Source of the DNA: Cytophagales bacterium
Lineage (GTDB): Bacteria; Bacteroidota; Bacteroidia; Cytophagales; Thermoflexibacteraceae
Direction of reading: 5' to 3'
Assembly (NCBI GenBank): GCA_013298985.1
Contig: JAAFJS010000025.1
Span: 1 to 38,783 of the forward strand
DNA length: 38,783 bases
Part shown: positions 1 through 8,801 of the stretch, one piece after another
Layout of the letters: each line of letters begins with the position of its first letter
How positions within the stretch are numbered: position 1 is the stretch's first letter
Made by a program: the position numbers and the translations under genes
The notes under the pieces: model-generated
What the model was told of the DNA's origin: nothing
Database searches by the model: none
Seen by the model: only the letters and a program-made list of their open reading frames with translations

Positions 1-1
1 C

Positions 2-178
2 AGACACGTTAAAATCAAACAAAAAATCTCCATGTGTTTTAGAACGTTTGAGGGAGCTAAAATCTATGCCCGTATTCAAGGCGTAATTGATACCATCAAA
101 AAACAGGGACTTAATGTTTTTCAAACGCTCAAAAATATCAACCTGTATCAAAATTTCTCCTTTTTGCAAAACGGCTGA
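2..178 (+). CDS. IS66-family transposase, C-terminal end (cut by window edge)
   Basis: An open frame enters from the left edge and ends at TGA 176-178, giving the last 58 residues of a protein. It reads RHVKIKQKISMCFRTFEGAK and continues with YARIQGVIDTIKKQGLNVF. The pattern (K/R)xxKxKQKISxxFRTxxGAxxxxRIxxxIxTxxKxGxNVF is how short IS66-type DDE transposases end, just after the NxAERD catalytic segment, which would lie outside the window. Only 13 bases separate its stop from the next ATG, so there is little room for a terminal inverted repeat. It may be a fragment, or the end of the element may overlap the next gene. Family assignment rests on the C-terminal pattern only. Confidence 0.72.
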   Translation, partial: RHVKIKQKISMCFRTFEGAKIYARIQGVIDTIKKQGLNVFQTLKNINLYQNFSFLQNG

Positions 179-191
179 ATAGTTACATTTT

Positions 192-1478
192 ATGAACAAA
201 TTTTTCCGTATTGCTATGCTATCACTATTCATTTTGACAGCTTGCAGCAAAAATAATGATACTACTGTTGAATACCCTGATATGGCTGAGGCGGTAGGTG
301 CTACTATTTTGTCGGAAGTCAATGGTGTGAAAGTCTATAATGGCGGCTTTGGCTCCTCGATGGTACTTGACCCACAAGACGCTTCTGTGTTTTATATGCT
401 CACAGACAGAGGTCCTAACATTGACGGCACTGTTGCTAACTCAAAAGTGTTCTCTAATCCTAACTTTGCGCCTGAAATTGGTAAATTTCGCCTCAAAGGG
501 AAAGAATTGATTTTAGAATCAATCATAGAACTAAAAAATGAAAATGGTGTGAAACTCACTGGCTTACCCAATCCTTCTGGTCTGGGAAATACAGGAGAAA
601 TTGCTTTTGACCTTGCAGGGGCAACGCTTGCACCAAGTGCAGACGGCTTGGATTCTGAGGGTTTGGCGATTGCGCCTGATGGTTCGTTTTGGGTAAGTGA
701 TGAGTACGGACCTCATATTGTGCATTTTGACGCTACGGGACGCACTATCGAGCGCATCAATCCTTTTGGCTCTGGCAAAGGTGGACGCAAAATTCCTTTG
801 GTTTTTGCTCGCCGCCGTCCCAATCGTGGCATGGAAGGACTGACCATTACCCCAGACGGCAAAACACTGGTAGGCATGATGCAATTTCCTTTGTATAACC
901 CTTCGGCTGCCGCTATTTCAGGCTCATTGGCAATCCGAATCTTGACTTTTGACATTGCTTCGGGCGACACCAAGCAGTACGTCTATCTCATGGAAAGGGC
1001 TAACCTTCAAGCAAATAGCGAAATAGTGGCTATTACCAATACTACTTTCTTGGTCTTAGAACGTGATGGAGAATATGCCACAGAAGCTAATAAATCTACG
1101 GTTTTCAAAAGGCTTTACAAAATAGATTTGGCAGGAGCAACCGACATTTCTGACCCTGCGAACGGTGTAGCAGGCAAGCTATTTGGTGGGAAAACGGTCG
1201 AAGAACTCAAAGATGCTGCTACCCTCTCCTCTAATGGCATTACACCTGTTAGAAAGACGCTTGCGGTAGATTTAATGACTGATATTTCAACGCTTTATCC
1301 TCACGACAAGGCAGAGGGGATTGCCATTATCAATCCTTCATTAATTGCCGTTTGTAATGATGATGATTTTGGGATAACCACAGGCACAGGCGCAAAGTAT
1401 GTGGAGAAAACTTTGCCTTCTTTGAATAGTGTAGATAAAAATCGCATTTATTTCATCAAACTAAAATCTCCTTTGTAG
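192..1478 (+). CDS. Phytase-like (esterase-like) lipoprotein
   Basis: A 428-residue exported lipoprotein. The N-terminus MNKFFRIAMLSLFILTACS has a short basic start, a hydrophobic core and the lipobox LTAC (Cys18). The body matches the phytase-like/esterase-like beta-propeller family: a TDRGPN segment near residue 76, DSEGLAIAPDGSFWVSDEYG near 153-172, and GMEGLTITPDG near 214-224. Acidic residues in these loops would bind metal. Family members are thought to hydrolyse phosphoesters outside the cytoplasm; the substrate cannot be told. The gene starts 13 bases after a transposase remnant and ends at a hairpin shared with rpoC, so it is probably monocistronic or driven from the insertion element. 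Confidence 0.82.
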   Translation: MNKFFRIAMLSLFILTACSKNNDTTVEYPDMAEAVGATILSEVNGVKVYNGGFGSSMVLDPQDASVFYMLTDRGPNIDGTVANSKVFSNPNFAPEIGKFRLKGKELILESIIELKNENGVKLTGLPNPSGLGNTGEIAFDLAGATLAPSADGLDSEGLAIAPDGSFWVSDEYGPHIVHFDATGRTIERINPFGSGKGGRKIPLVFARRRPNRGMEGLTITPDGKTLVGMMQFPLYNPSAAAISGSLAIRILTFDIASGDTKQYVYLMERANLQANSEIVAITNTTFLVLERDGEYATEANKSTVFKRLYKIDLAGATDISDPANGVAGKLFGGKTVEELKDAATLSSNGITPVRKTLAVDLMTDISTLYPHDKAEGIAIINPSLIAVCNDDDFGITTGTGAKYVEKTLPSLNSVDKNRIYFIKLKSPL

Positions 1479-1560
1479 TTTTTTGATGAATTTAATAAGA
1501 AAATGCTATTTGAGTTTGAAACAAAACTTGGATAGTATTTTTTTTATGAACAAAACAAAA

Positions 1561-1591
1561 AAGCCCTTCGAGCATTGCTGTCGAAGGGCTT
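1561..1591. terminator. Bidirectional intrinsic terminator between phytase-like gene and rpoC
   Basis: An 11-base perfect stem (AAGCCCTTCGA, 1561-1571, and TCGAAGGGCTT, 1581-1591) closes a 9-base loop. An A-run precedes it and a T-run follows it, so it can act in both directions. It sits between two convergent stop codons (1478 and 1618). Confidence 0.9.
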
Positions 1592-1617
1592 TTTATATTT
1601 TAGTACATACCTAAACC

Positions 1618-4600
1618 TTAGTCTTGGTATTCTTTCTTCAATCGGAAATTCTCCTTAGATTCCTTCATAGAATCAAATTCCTCTTTGGAGTAAACCTTGA
1701 TGGTTTCGTAGTTTCGCATACCCGTACCCGCAGGGATTAAGTGTCCTACGATTACGTTTTCTTTTAAGCCCAATAGGTAATCCGTTTTTGCTCTGATAGC
1801 CGCCTCGCTGAGAACTTTGGTAGTTTCTTGGAAAGAAGCCGCAGAGAACACGCTTTTCGTACCAAGAGAAGCCTGTGTAATGCCTTGTAGCGTTGGTTTA
1901 GAAACGGCAGGTTGTGCATCTTTGACCTTCACTGTTTTCATATCTCGGCGTTTGAGGCTTGAGTTTTCATCGCGTAACCTTCTCGCACTCACTATCATAC
2001 CTTTTTTCATCAAGGAAGATTCACCTGAGTCCATGACGATTTTCTTGTCCAAAATCGTATCGTTGGCATCGCGGAACGAGAATTTATCTACTACCTGTCC
2101 TGGCAAGAACATGGTATCTCCTGGGTCAATGATTTCCACTTTTTGCATCATTTGACGCACGATTACCTCGATGTGTTTGTCATTGATTTTCACCCCTTGC
2201 AAGCGATAAACTTCTTGGATTTCGTTTACCAAATATTCCTGTACCGCAGTAGGTCCTTTGATAGACAAAATGTCAGAAGGTGTAATCGCTCCATCAGAAA
2301 GAGCGTGTCCTGCCTTTACAAAGTCATTTTCCTGCACCAAAATATGCTTAGAAAGTGGCACCATGTATTTCATCTTGACTCCATCTCTGGATTCTACAAA
2401 AATTTCTCTATTACCGCGTTTGATAGTACCATAAGTTACTACACCGTCAATATCACTCACTACGGCAGGATTAGAAGGGTTACGAGCCTCAAAAAGTTCG
2501 GTAATACGTGGCAGACCACCTGTAATATCTCGCATTTTGCTCAATGTTCTTGGAATTTTTACCAAGATTTGACCTGCTTTTACCGTCTGTCCATTTTCCA
2601 CTGACAAGTGCGCCCCTACAGGAATATTGCTGCTAATCACATTGCCTTGATTATTGCGAACCATGATTACAGGATTTTTTGTCCTATCTCTGGTTTCAAT
2701 AATTACTTTTTCACGATAGCCAGTCTGTTCGTCATATTCCTCTTGGTAAGTGATACCTTCCTCAATCGCTTCAAACTCAATTTTTCCATCATATTGTGAA
2801 AGGATAACTGCATTATAAGGGTCCCAATAACAGATATTATCACCTTTTGTTACCATTTGTCCTTCTTTCACACGCAAGAATGCACCATAAGGAACGTGCT
2901 GACTAATCAGCATTTGCCCGTTTTCGGTGCTGATAATTCTTACTTCTGCTGTTCTTGCCATCACCACATTGAGTTTTTCCCCATCATTGGTTACACTTGG
3001 CACCATTTTCATTTCCTCAAACTCTACTTTTCCTGTAAACTTGGCATTAACAGAAGAATCAACAGAAATATTTGAAGCAGCACCACCCACGTGGAAAGTT
3101 CTCAAAGTAAGCTGTGTACCTGGCTCACCGATAGACTGCGCCGCAATTACGCCCACAGCCTCACCGATTTGTACCATTTTGCCTGACGACAAGTTTCTGC
3201 CGTAGCACTTGCCGCAAACACCTTGCTTAGATTCGCAAGTAAGTACAGAACGAATTTCTACTTGCTCTATTGACGTTTCTTCTATCTTTTTGGCAATATC
3301 TTCTGTGATTTCGTCGCCCGAACCTACCAACAAATCGCTGGTAATGGGGTCAAAAACGTCATGCACAGATACACGCCCTAAGATTCTATCAGAAAGTTTT
3401 TCAATCACATCATCTTGGTCTTTCAGTGCCTCCATCGTAATGCCGCGCAGTGTACCGCAATCATCTTCGTTAATCACCACATCTTGCGCCACATCTACCA
3501 GACGACGAGTCAAGTAACCCGCATCTGCCGTTTTCAATGCCGTATCTGCCAGACCTTTACGCGCACCATGCGTAGAAATAAAATACTCAACTACGTCCAA
3601 ACCTTCCTTAAAGTTAGAAAGAATTGGGTTTTCAATAATTTCGCCCACCGAACCCTGTAAGTTCTTTTGCGGTTTTGCCATCAAGCCCCTCATACCGCCC
3701 AGCTGACGCACCTGCTCGCGAGAACCGCGTGCGCCTGAGTGCATCATCATATAAATAGGATTGAACCCTTGGCGGTCTTCTTCCAATTTTTTCAACAGAG
3801 TGGTCGTAATGTCATTGTTTACCTTTGTCCAAACGTCAATTACTTGGTTATAGCGTTCGTTATCAGTGATTAAACCCATGTAATAGTTGTTCCAAATCAC
3901 ATCAACTTCTTTTTTCGCTTCTCCAATCAGCACCATTTTATTTGGTGGAACTTGGACATCAGACAAACCGATGGACAAACCGCCTTTGAACGCCGTTTGG
4001 AAACCTAAATACTTAATATCATCTAAGAAATGAGCAGTGCGGTGCATTCCCACCGTCTTAAAGATATGAGAAATAATGATTTGCAGTTTTTTCTTAGTCA
4101 ATTCCTCATTCAAGAAACCTACTTCTTTGGGGACAAACTGGTTAATCAGCACCCTACCTGCTACAGTTTCAATGCTCTTGTAAACTAATTCTCCTGTTTT
4201 TTCGTCTTTTATCCAAGTCCTCACTTTTATCCATGCGTGTTTGTCTAACACACCCTCATTCATGGCAATATTTACTTCCTCAAAAGAGTAAAAACTCATG
4301 CCTTCTCCTTTTACGCGATATTCAGGCGTAGAGCGACGACCTTTGGAGAGGTAATAAAGCCCCAAAACCATGTCTTGGGAAGGAACGGTAACTGGTGTAC
4401 CGTTTGCTGGATTGAGGATATTATGCGAAGCCAACATTAATAGAGAAGCCTCTAACACTGCCGCCTGCCCAAGTGGTACGTGAACTGCCATCTGGTCGCC
4501 GTCAAAGTCAGCATTAAAAGCCGTACAAACCAATGGGTGTAACTGAATCGCCTTGCCTTCTATCAATTTGGGCTGGAAAGCCTGAATACCCAAGCGGTGC

Positions 4601-5931
4601 AAAGTAGGAGCGCGGTTGAGCAACACAGGGTGTCCCTTCAACACGTTTTCTAAAATGTCCCAGACCACAGGTAATTTTTTATCTACAATTTTCTTTGCAG
4701 ATTTTACCGTTTTTACAATTCCTCTTTCTATTAATTTCCTGATAATAAATGGCTTGAAAAGCTCTGCCGCCATATCTTTGGGCAAACCGCACTCATGTAG
4801 TTTGAGTTCGGGACCTACCACAATCACAGAACGACCAGAATAATCCACACGCTTTCCGAGCAAGTTTTGGCGGAAACGACCTTGCTTTCCTTTGAGCATA
4901 TCACTCAATGATTTCAAGGCACGATTGCCGTCTGCGCGTACTGCGTTCACCTTGCGAGAGTTATCAAACAATGAATCTACTGCCTCTTGCAACATTCTTT
5001 TTTCATTACGCAAGATAACCTCTGGTGCTTTAATATCTATCAAACGTTTCAGGCGGTTATTTCTGATGATAACCCTTCTGTATAAGTCATTTAAGTCCGA
5101 AGTGGCAAAACGACCACCGTCCAACGGCACAAGCGGGCGCAATTCTGGGGGAATCACAGGCACCATCTTGATAATCATCCACTCTGGTTTATTTTCTATA
5201 TTTCGTGCTTTGGCACTGCGAAAAGCCTCTACTACCTTCAAACGCTTCAATGCCTCAGCTTTGCGTTGCTGGGAAGTATCATTAGAAGCCAAATCGCGCA
5301 GGTCATAAGAAAGTTGGTCTAACTTGGTGCGCTGCAAAAGTGCATCTAAGGCTTCTGCGCCCATTTTGGCGATAAACTTCTGTGGGTCTTCGTCAGGAAG
5401 TAGTTGGTTTTCTCTTGGCAACTTATCTACAATATCCAAATACTCGTCTTCTGTCAAGAAATCCAATTGATTGACACCATCTTTTGCTTTTACACCAGGC
5501 TGTACGACCACATAGCGTTCGTAATAAATCACTTGGTCTAACTTTTTGGTGGGAAGCCCCAGCAAATAACCTATTTTATTGGGTAGGGAACGGAAGTACC
5601 AGATGTGCGCCACAGGAATCACCAGTTGGATGTGTCCCATACGCTCACGACGTACTTTTTTCTCCGTAACTTCTACGCCACATCTATCGCAAATGATGCC
5701 TTTGTAGCGAATACGCTTGTATTTGCCGCAATGACATTCCCAATCCTTCACAGGTCCGAAGATGCGTTCGCAAAACAACCCGCCCATTTCGGGCTTGTAG
5801 GTACGATAGTTAATCGTTTCTGGTTGTGTTACCTCGCCATGAGAACTCTCTAAAATGGACTCAGGAGAGGCAAGACTAATGGTAATCCTTGTAAAATCGT
5901 TGCTGATTTTCTTATTCTTTTTGAAAGCCAT
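1618..5931 (-). CDS. rpoC: DNA-directed RNA polymerase subunit beta'
   Basis: Full-length beta' subunit, 1437 residues, usual for Bacteroidota. The N-terminal zinc site is Cys66, Cys68, Cys81 and Cys84 in [19 protein letters not shown]. The active-site magnesium motif NADFDGD lies at about residues 473-479. The second zinc site is Cys825 with Cys899, Cys906 and Cys909 ([11 protein letters not shown]). The start [21 protein letters not shown] is the family's normal N-terminus. The odd point is context: rpoB, which normally lies just upstream, is absent. Upstream lie 650 non-coding bases and a divergent regulator gene. A strong promoter 49 bases before the ATG shows that rpoC is transcribed alone here. 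Confidence 0.98.
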   Translation of the reverse strand: MAFKKNKKISNDFTRITISLASPESILESSHGEVTQPETINYRTYKPEMGGLFCERIFGPVKDWECHCGKYKRIRYKGIICDRCGVEVTEKKVRRERMGHIQLVIPVAHIWYFRSLPNKIGYLLGLPTKKLDQVIYYERYVVVQPGVKAKDGVNQLDFLTEDEYLDIVDKLPRENQLLPDEDPQKFIAKMGAEALDALLQRTKLDQLSYDLRDLASNDTSQQRKAEALKRLKVVEAFRSAKARNIENKPEWMIIKMVPVIPPELRPLVPLDGGRFATSDLNDLYRRVIIRNNRLKRLIDIKAPEVILRNEKRMLQEAVDSLFDNSRKVNAVRADGNRALKSLSDMLKGKQGRFRQNLLGKRVDYSGRSVIVVGPELKLHECGLPKDMAAELFKPFIIRKLIERGIVKTVKSAKKIVDKKLPVVWDILENVLKGHPVLLNRAPTLHRLGIQAFQPKLIEGKAIQLHPLVCTAFNADFDGDQMAVHVPLGQAAVLEASLLMLASHNILNPANGTPVTVPSQDMVLGLYYLSKGRRSTPEYRVKGEGMSFYSFEEVNIAMNEGVLDKHAWIKVRTWIKDEKTGELVYKSIETVAGRVLINQFVPKEVGFLNEELTKKKLQIIISHIFKTVGMHRTAHFLDDIKYLGFQTAFKGGLSIGLSDVQVPPNKMVLIGEAKKEVDVIWNNYYMGLITDNERYNQVIDVWTKVNNDITTTLLKKLEEDRQGFNPIYMMMHSGARGSREQVRQLGGMRGLMAKPQKNLQGSVGEIIENPILSNFKEGLDVVEYFISTHGARKGLADTALKTADAGYLTRRLVDVAQDVVINEDDCGTLRGITMEALKDQDDVIEKLSDRILGRVSVHDVFDPITSDLLVGSGDEITEDIAKKIEETSIEQVEIRSVLTCESKQGVCGKCYGRNLSSGKMVQIGEAVGVIAAQSIGEPGTQLTLRTFHVGGAASNISVDSSVNAKFTGKVEFEEMKMVPSVTNDGEKLNVVMARTAEVRIISTENGQMLISQHVPYGAFLRVKEGQMVTKGDNICYWDPYNAVILSQYDGKIEFEAIEEGITYQEEYDEQTGYREKVIIETRDRTKNPVIMVRNNQGNVISSNIPVGAHLSVENGQTVKAGQILVKIPRTLSKMRDITGGLPRITELFEARNPSNPAVVSDIDGVVTYGTIKRGNREIFVESRDGVKMKYMVPLSKHILVQENDFVKAGHALSDGAITPSDILSIKGPTAVQEYLVNEIQEVYRLQGVKINDKHIEVIVRQMMQKVEIIDPGDTMFLPGQVVDKFSFRDANDTILDKKIVMDSGESSLMKKGMIVSARRLRDENSSLKRRDMKTVKVKDAQPAVSKPTLQGITQASLGTKSVFSAASFQETTKVLSEAAIRAKTDYLLGLKENVIVGHLIPAGTGMRNYETIKVYSKEEFDSMKESKENFRLKKEYQD

Positions 5932-5979
5932 TTGGGATATATATTAGATTTAGACCGCTACACTTTAACTTTGAACTTG

Positions 5980-6010
5980 CAAAGGTAAAACAAAAAACAA
6001 ATTTTGCAAA
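5980..6010 (-). promoter_or_regulatory. Promoter of rpoC
   Basis: Read on the minus strand this is TTTG, 19 bases, then TACCTTTG, an exact match to the Bacteroidota primary-sigma consensus (TTTG / TAnnTTTG). The -7 box lies at 5980-5987 and the -33 box at 6007-6010, placing the transcript start about 40 bases before the rpoC ATG. Confidence 0.75.
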
Positions 6011-6388
6011 ATCTTTGAAATTTTTATTTCATTTTTTACTTTTCAGCCTGATTTTTGCTAAAAGATATAAGATGCTGATTATCAATTATATACACCCAAA
6101 AATTATTTATTTTGGGTTGTACGTTGTTAATATCTTTTGTAAAGCATTGATTTTAAGAAAGATAGAAAACGGCATTTTTTTAAGAATGAAAAAGTGTTTT
6201 TAAAAATATGGTTGTTATTTGGCTAAAAAAGAAAGGAAAATACAATTTTATTTTTGTGGTTTGAAAAATAAATACTGAAAATAGTGTAGATTTTTTCAAA
6301 TTTACTCAATAAATGGTGATACTTTTGTAAAGGAAAAACAGAGATTATTTGCACCTAAGTGCGTTTTTGAGGGCGAAAGTTTTTAAGG

Positions 6389-6488
6389 GTGGATACAATA
6401 AAATTAAAAGTGGTTACAATAGTGTATCGATAGTAAATGCAATAAGTTTTAAAGTGGTTACAACAGTAGGTCGTAATAGCGGCTACAA
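6389..6488. repeat. Four spaced copies of GTGGTTACAA
   Basis: Copies are GTGGATACAA (6389-6398), GTGGTTACAA (6410-6419), GTGGTTACAA (6454-6463) and GCGGCTACAA (6479-6488). The steps are 21, 44 and 25 bases, roughly two, four and two and a half helical turns. They lie 95-195 bases upstream of an XRE-type regulator gene, so binding sites are one reading; a decayed tandem repeat is another. Confidence 0.5.
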
Positions 6489-6582
6489 AGGTAAAACAAA
6501 TTTTTGGAATAAAAAAGAACTGAAATGCGTATTTTTACACTCTCAGTTCATTTTTGAAAATATTTTTTAAGCTAATTTATAG

Positions 6583-6954
6583 ATGAAAGTAGTAATCGGA
6601 GAGCGGCTCAGGGCATTGCGTGCCATCAAAAAATATACAGTAGTGTCTGTAGCTCAGGCACTTGGCGTTTCGCCTACGGGTTATGCCAAGATTGAAAGTG
6701 GGCAGTCTAACGTAACAATAGAAAGATTAGAACAAATTGCCGCCTTTTTCGAGGTGAGCGTCGCTGATTTGCTGGCAGAAGAAACCTTAGAACTCACCCC
6801 AGAGGAAATCTCGCGAAAAGAAATAAAGGCGGAAATCAATACTGAAATGCAAAAGTTGCATAAGAGAATGAATAAAATAGAAACCATGCTCCAAATTATG
6901 CTCAAAGAAATTATCAGGAAAAAGAAAAAAGCAAAAAAAGAGGAGAAAGATTGA
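6583..6954 (+). CDS. XRE-family helix-turn-helix regulator with coiled-coil tail
   Basis: A 123-residue DNA-binding protein. Residues 5-64 form an HTH_3 domain: RLRALRAIKKYTVVSVAQAL, then GVSPTGYAKIESGQSNVTIERLEQIAAFF split across helices 3-5. The C-terminal half (about 76-123) is charged and heptad-like (KAEINTEMQKLHKRMNKIE), ending in a lysine-rich stretch, so it probably dimerises as a coiled coil. The start is the ATG that places the domain at the N-terminus. The long non-coding region ahead contains a spaced 10-mer repeat that could be its own operator. The following genes are on the other strand and broken, so its targets are unknown. Confidence 0.85.
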   Translation: MKVVIGERLRALRAIKKYTVVSVAQALGVSPTGYAKIESGQSNVTIERLEQIAAFFEVSVADLLAEETLELTPEEISRKEIKAEINTEMQKLHKRMNKIETMLQIMLKEIIRKKKKAKKEEKD

Positions 6955-6986
6955 TTGGGGGGCGTTGCTCTTTTAAATACATATTT

Positions 6987-7209
6987 TTAAGGTCTTAGCC
7001 AATCTTCTGCCTTATCATAGAGAAGCTCAAATAAATTACGGTTCGTGATTACAAATCTTGCTTTGGTGGTCATACCTTTTTTCAGGTGTCCTTTGTAGCC
7101 GTTTTTTAAAGAAAGAAAGGATTGGTCTAATTTACACTTTACCAAGAAAAGAGGTTGGTTATTTACAATGCTTATGTCATTGCTCACAGATTGAATTTTA
7201 CTACTTATT
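6987..7209 (-). pseudogene. C-terminal stub of an HlyD-type secretion adaptor
   Basis: On the minus strand this frame ends KGMTTKARFVITNRNLFELL then YDKAEDWLRP and stop. This closely follows the C-terminus of Bacteroidota HlyD periplasmic adaptors that work with peptidase-containing ABC exporters (typical ending KKGM..ARF...R.SLFxLLYDKVDDWLNP). Family similarity begins around SKIQSVSNDISIVNNQPLFL. Upstream of that the sequence switches frame and becomes a DNA methyltransferase, so only the last 70 or so residues of a protein of about 400 remain. No start, signal anchor or lipoyl domain is left. It is a relic, not a gene. Confidence 0.7.
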
Positions 7210-7210
7210 A

Positions 7211-7816
7211 TTATCGTAGAAACTGACCATCTTTTGCTGTAAAACTGCAATGTTCTATCACTGACAAATACAGTAAATCTATGATTTCCTTATATGGACT
7301 TTCTAAATTTTGAATAAGTGTTTTCCATTGTTTGAGTTCTGCTAAATTTTTTGGCAGAAAGGCAATTTTCATAATGCGTACATCTTCTGCCACTTCTGCC
7401 TCTGTCGCACTTGCTAAAAGATGCTTTGCTTTTTCATAAATTTCGGTGATTTTATTAGGCGTAATAGTTAAAATTTTAGGCAAAGTTTCAGAAATAAAAA
7501 CGCCTGTTGGCAGTCTATCTGTTCCTATGGATTGAATACCATTTACACAAGAGGTAAAAAGAGTTGTCCCCATTCCACAAAATGGGTCAAAAACATAGTC
7601 TTTTGGGGTAATGTTATATTCATTAAAAAAATCTTTTACAAGTTGGTATGAAAAAGCCTCTTTGTAACGGTACAAACGTAGAATAGGAAGATTTTTAAGA
7701 ATAGGAAGATTTTTATTTCCTTGATAAGATACCAAAGAGCCTATTTTTAGATTTTCTTGTAACTTATTACTGTATTTTTTTTCTAATTTGTTTCTTTGCG
7801 TTTCTTTTTTGTCCAA
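7211..7816 (-). pseudogene. N-terminal half of a DNA methyltransferase (truncated)
   Basis: The 201-residue frame contains the AdoMet-binding motif VFDPFCGMGTT (about residues 75-85) preceded by YRYKEAFSYQLV. This is the arrangement of N4-cytosine/N6-adenine DNA methyltransferases of the DpPFxGxGTT type. It breaks off at EHCSFTAKDGQFLR, where family members continue, and runs into an HlyD stub in another frame. The catalytic (D/N/S)PP(Y/W) motif is not seen, so the protein is almost certainly inactive. A 6-residue duplication (NLPILK) near residue 37 comes from an 18-base tandem repeat. A candidate -7 box lies 87 bases upstream. Confidence 0.72.
7681..7716. repeat. 18-base tandem duplication inside the methyltransferase remnant
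   Basis: GAATAGGAAGATTTTTAA (7681-7698) is repeated at 7699-7716 with one change in the last base. It is in frame and inserts six residues (NLPILK NLPILR). It is probably a replication-slippage event. Confidence 0.85.
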
Positions 7817-7902
7817 TTCTATAACTTTTTCCTTTTTAGGAATAGCGTTTAATTCAAAAAGTGTCTATTGTATGACATTCATAAATTGTTATTGATTTCT
7901 TG

Positions 7903-7910
7903 CAAAGATA
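7903..7910 (-). promoter_or_regulatory. Candidate -7 box upstream of the methyltransferase remnant
   Basis: TATCTTTG on the minus strand fits the Bacteroidota TAnnTTTG consensus, 87 bases before the ATG at 7816. No clear TTTG is found 19-21 bases further upstream, so only half of the promoter is supported. Confidence 0.4.
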
Positions 7911-8036
7911 AATCAATTTTAGTTTAATATTGCTTATATGACGTTTTTGTTTTTTGGAATAATGAGCAAAAACAGCTACACTACAGTTTACCTACTGCCA
8001 TAGTTAGCAACTAAACAAATTTTTAAATTCTCTAAA

Positions 8037-8771
8037 ATGAAAGACCTCTTTTCTCGTGATTCGAAGCAATACGCCAAGTTTCGCCCCACTTACCCTGCTG
8101 ACCTCTATCAATTTGTTTTTCAGTATGTGATGGAAAACAAAAATGCTTGGGACTGCGGCACAGGCAACGGACAAGTAGCACAAATCTTAGCACAACATTT
8201 TGAGCAAGTTTTTGCCACTGACCTCAGCCAAAAACAGTTGGACGAAGCCATACAACTACCTAATATCCAGTATCTTTGCTGTGATGAAAAGCATACGCCT
8301 CTTGCCGCAAACAGCATTGACTTAATTACCATAGGGCAGGCAATTCATTGGTTTGATTTGGAGAAATTTTATGCAGAAGTGCGTCGCGTCGCCAAAAAAG
8401 GCGCGATTATTGCTATTTGGGGTTATGGTTTACTCCATATTTCTCCCCCCATAGACGAATTGATTAGCTCTTTTTACAAGGAAACGGTAGGTAGCTTTTG
8501 GGACGCAGCACGCAGGCACGTAGATGAGGCTTACCAAAATATTGATTTCCCTTTTGAAAAAATACCAACTCCTCCTTTTCAAATGCAATTTTCTTGGAAT
8601 TTGGAAGCCTTCAGTGGCTACATCAATACTTGGTCAAGTGTGGGTAGATTTATCAAAGAAAAAGGTTATAATCCTGTACCTGAGTTAGTTATAAGTTTAA
8701 AACCTTTTTGGCAAGAAAATGAGGAGAAAACGATTGTTTTTCCTATTTTTGTGAAGTTGGGTAGGATATGA
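8037..8771 (+). CDS. Class I SAM-dependent methyltransferase (Methyltransf_11 type)
   Basis: 244 residues with a canonical Rossmann methyltransferase fold. Motif I is AWDCGTGNGQ (about 37-46), the acidic loop is FATDLSQKQLD, and motif IV is around NSIDLITIGQAIHWFDLEKF. The HWFD segment and the start YAKFRPTYP are typical of trans-aconitate-methyltransferase-like small-molecule enzymes (yeast Tmt1/Crg1 relatives) rather than DNA methylases. The acceptor is not predictable. A nuclease-like gene follows on the same strand within 31 bases, so the two are probably co-transcribed, but no functional link is evident. Confidence 0.85.
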   Translation: MKDLFSRDSKQYAKFRPTYPADLYQFVFQYVMENKNAWDCGTGNGQVAQILAQHFEQVFATDLSQKQLDEAIQLPNIQYLCCDEKHTPLAANSIDLITIGQAIHWFDLEKFYAEVRRVAKKGAIIAIWGYGLLHISPPIDELISSFYKETVGSFWDAARRHVDEAYQNIDFPFEKIPTPPFQMQFSWNLEAFSGYINTWSSVGRFIKEKGYNPVPELVISLKPFWQENEEKTIVFPIFVKLGRI

Positions 8772-8801
8772 GTAATGGTCTAAAATGATTTGGTTTTTTT
8801 T

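Larger units (their letters stand above)
5932..6582. other. 650-base non-coding stretch between rpoC and an XRE gene
   Basis: Very AT-rich, with no convincing gene. It holds the rpoC promoter (5980-6010), a plus-strand -7-like box TACTTTTG (6320-6327), a four-copy 10-mer repeat (6389-6488) and a second minus-strand -7-like box CAAAGGTA (6486-6493). The last has the same context (CAAAGGTAAAACAAA) as the rpoC box. A 7-base stem (GAACTGA 6517-6523 / TCAGTTC 6543-6549) flanked by A- and T-runs lies just before the XRE gene. Two short frames (6015-6203, 6349-6570) have low-complexity translations and no family features. Confidence 0.6.

Noticed and set aside
1817-5853. Many open frames antisense to rpoC (e.g. 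2143-2604, 4892-5308)
   Set aside because: They are mirror frames of a strongly conserved gene, lack family features and starts, and overlap one another.
6015-6203. 62-codon frame in the rpoC upstream region
   Set aside because: Low-complexity AT-rich translation overlapping the rpoC promoter area; no recognisable features.
6349-6570. 73-codon frame with GYN-type repeats
   Set aside because: The repeat in the protein simply reflects the spaced 10-mer in DNA, and there is no plausible domain.
8790-8801. Earlier TTG start for the PD-(D/E)XK protein
   Set aside because: Adds only MVFF; the ATG at 8802 gives the family's usual N-terminus.
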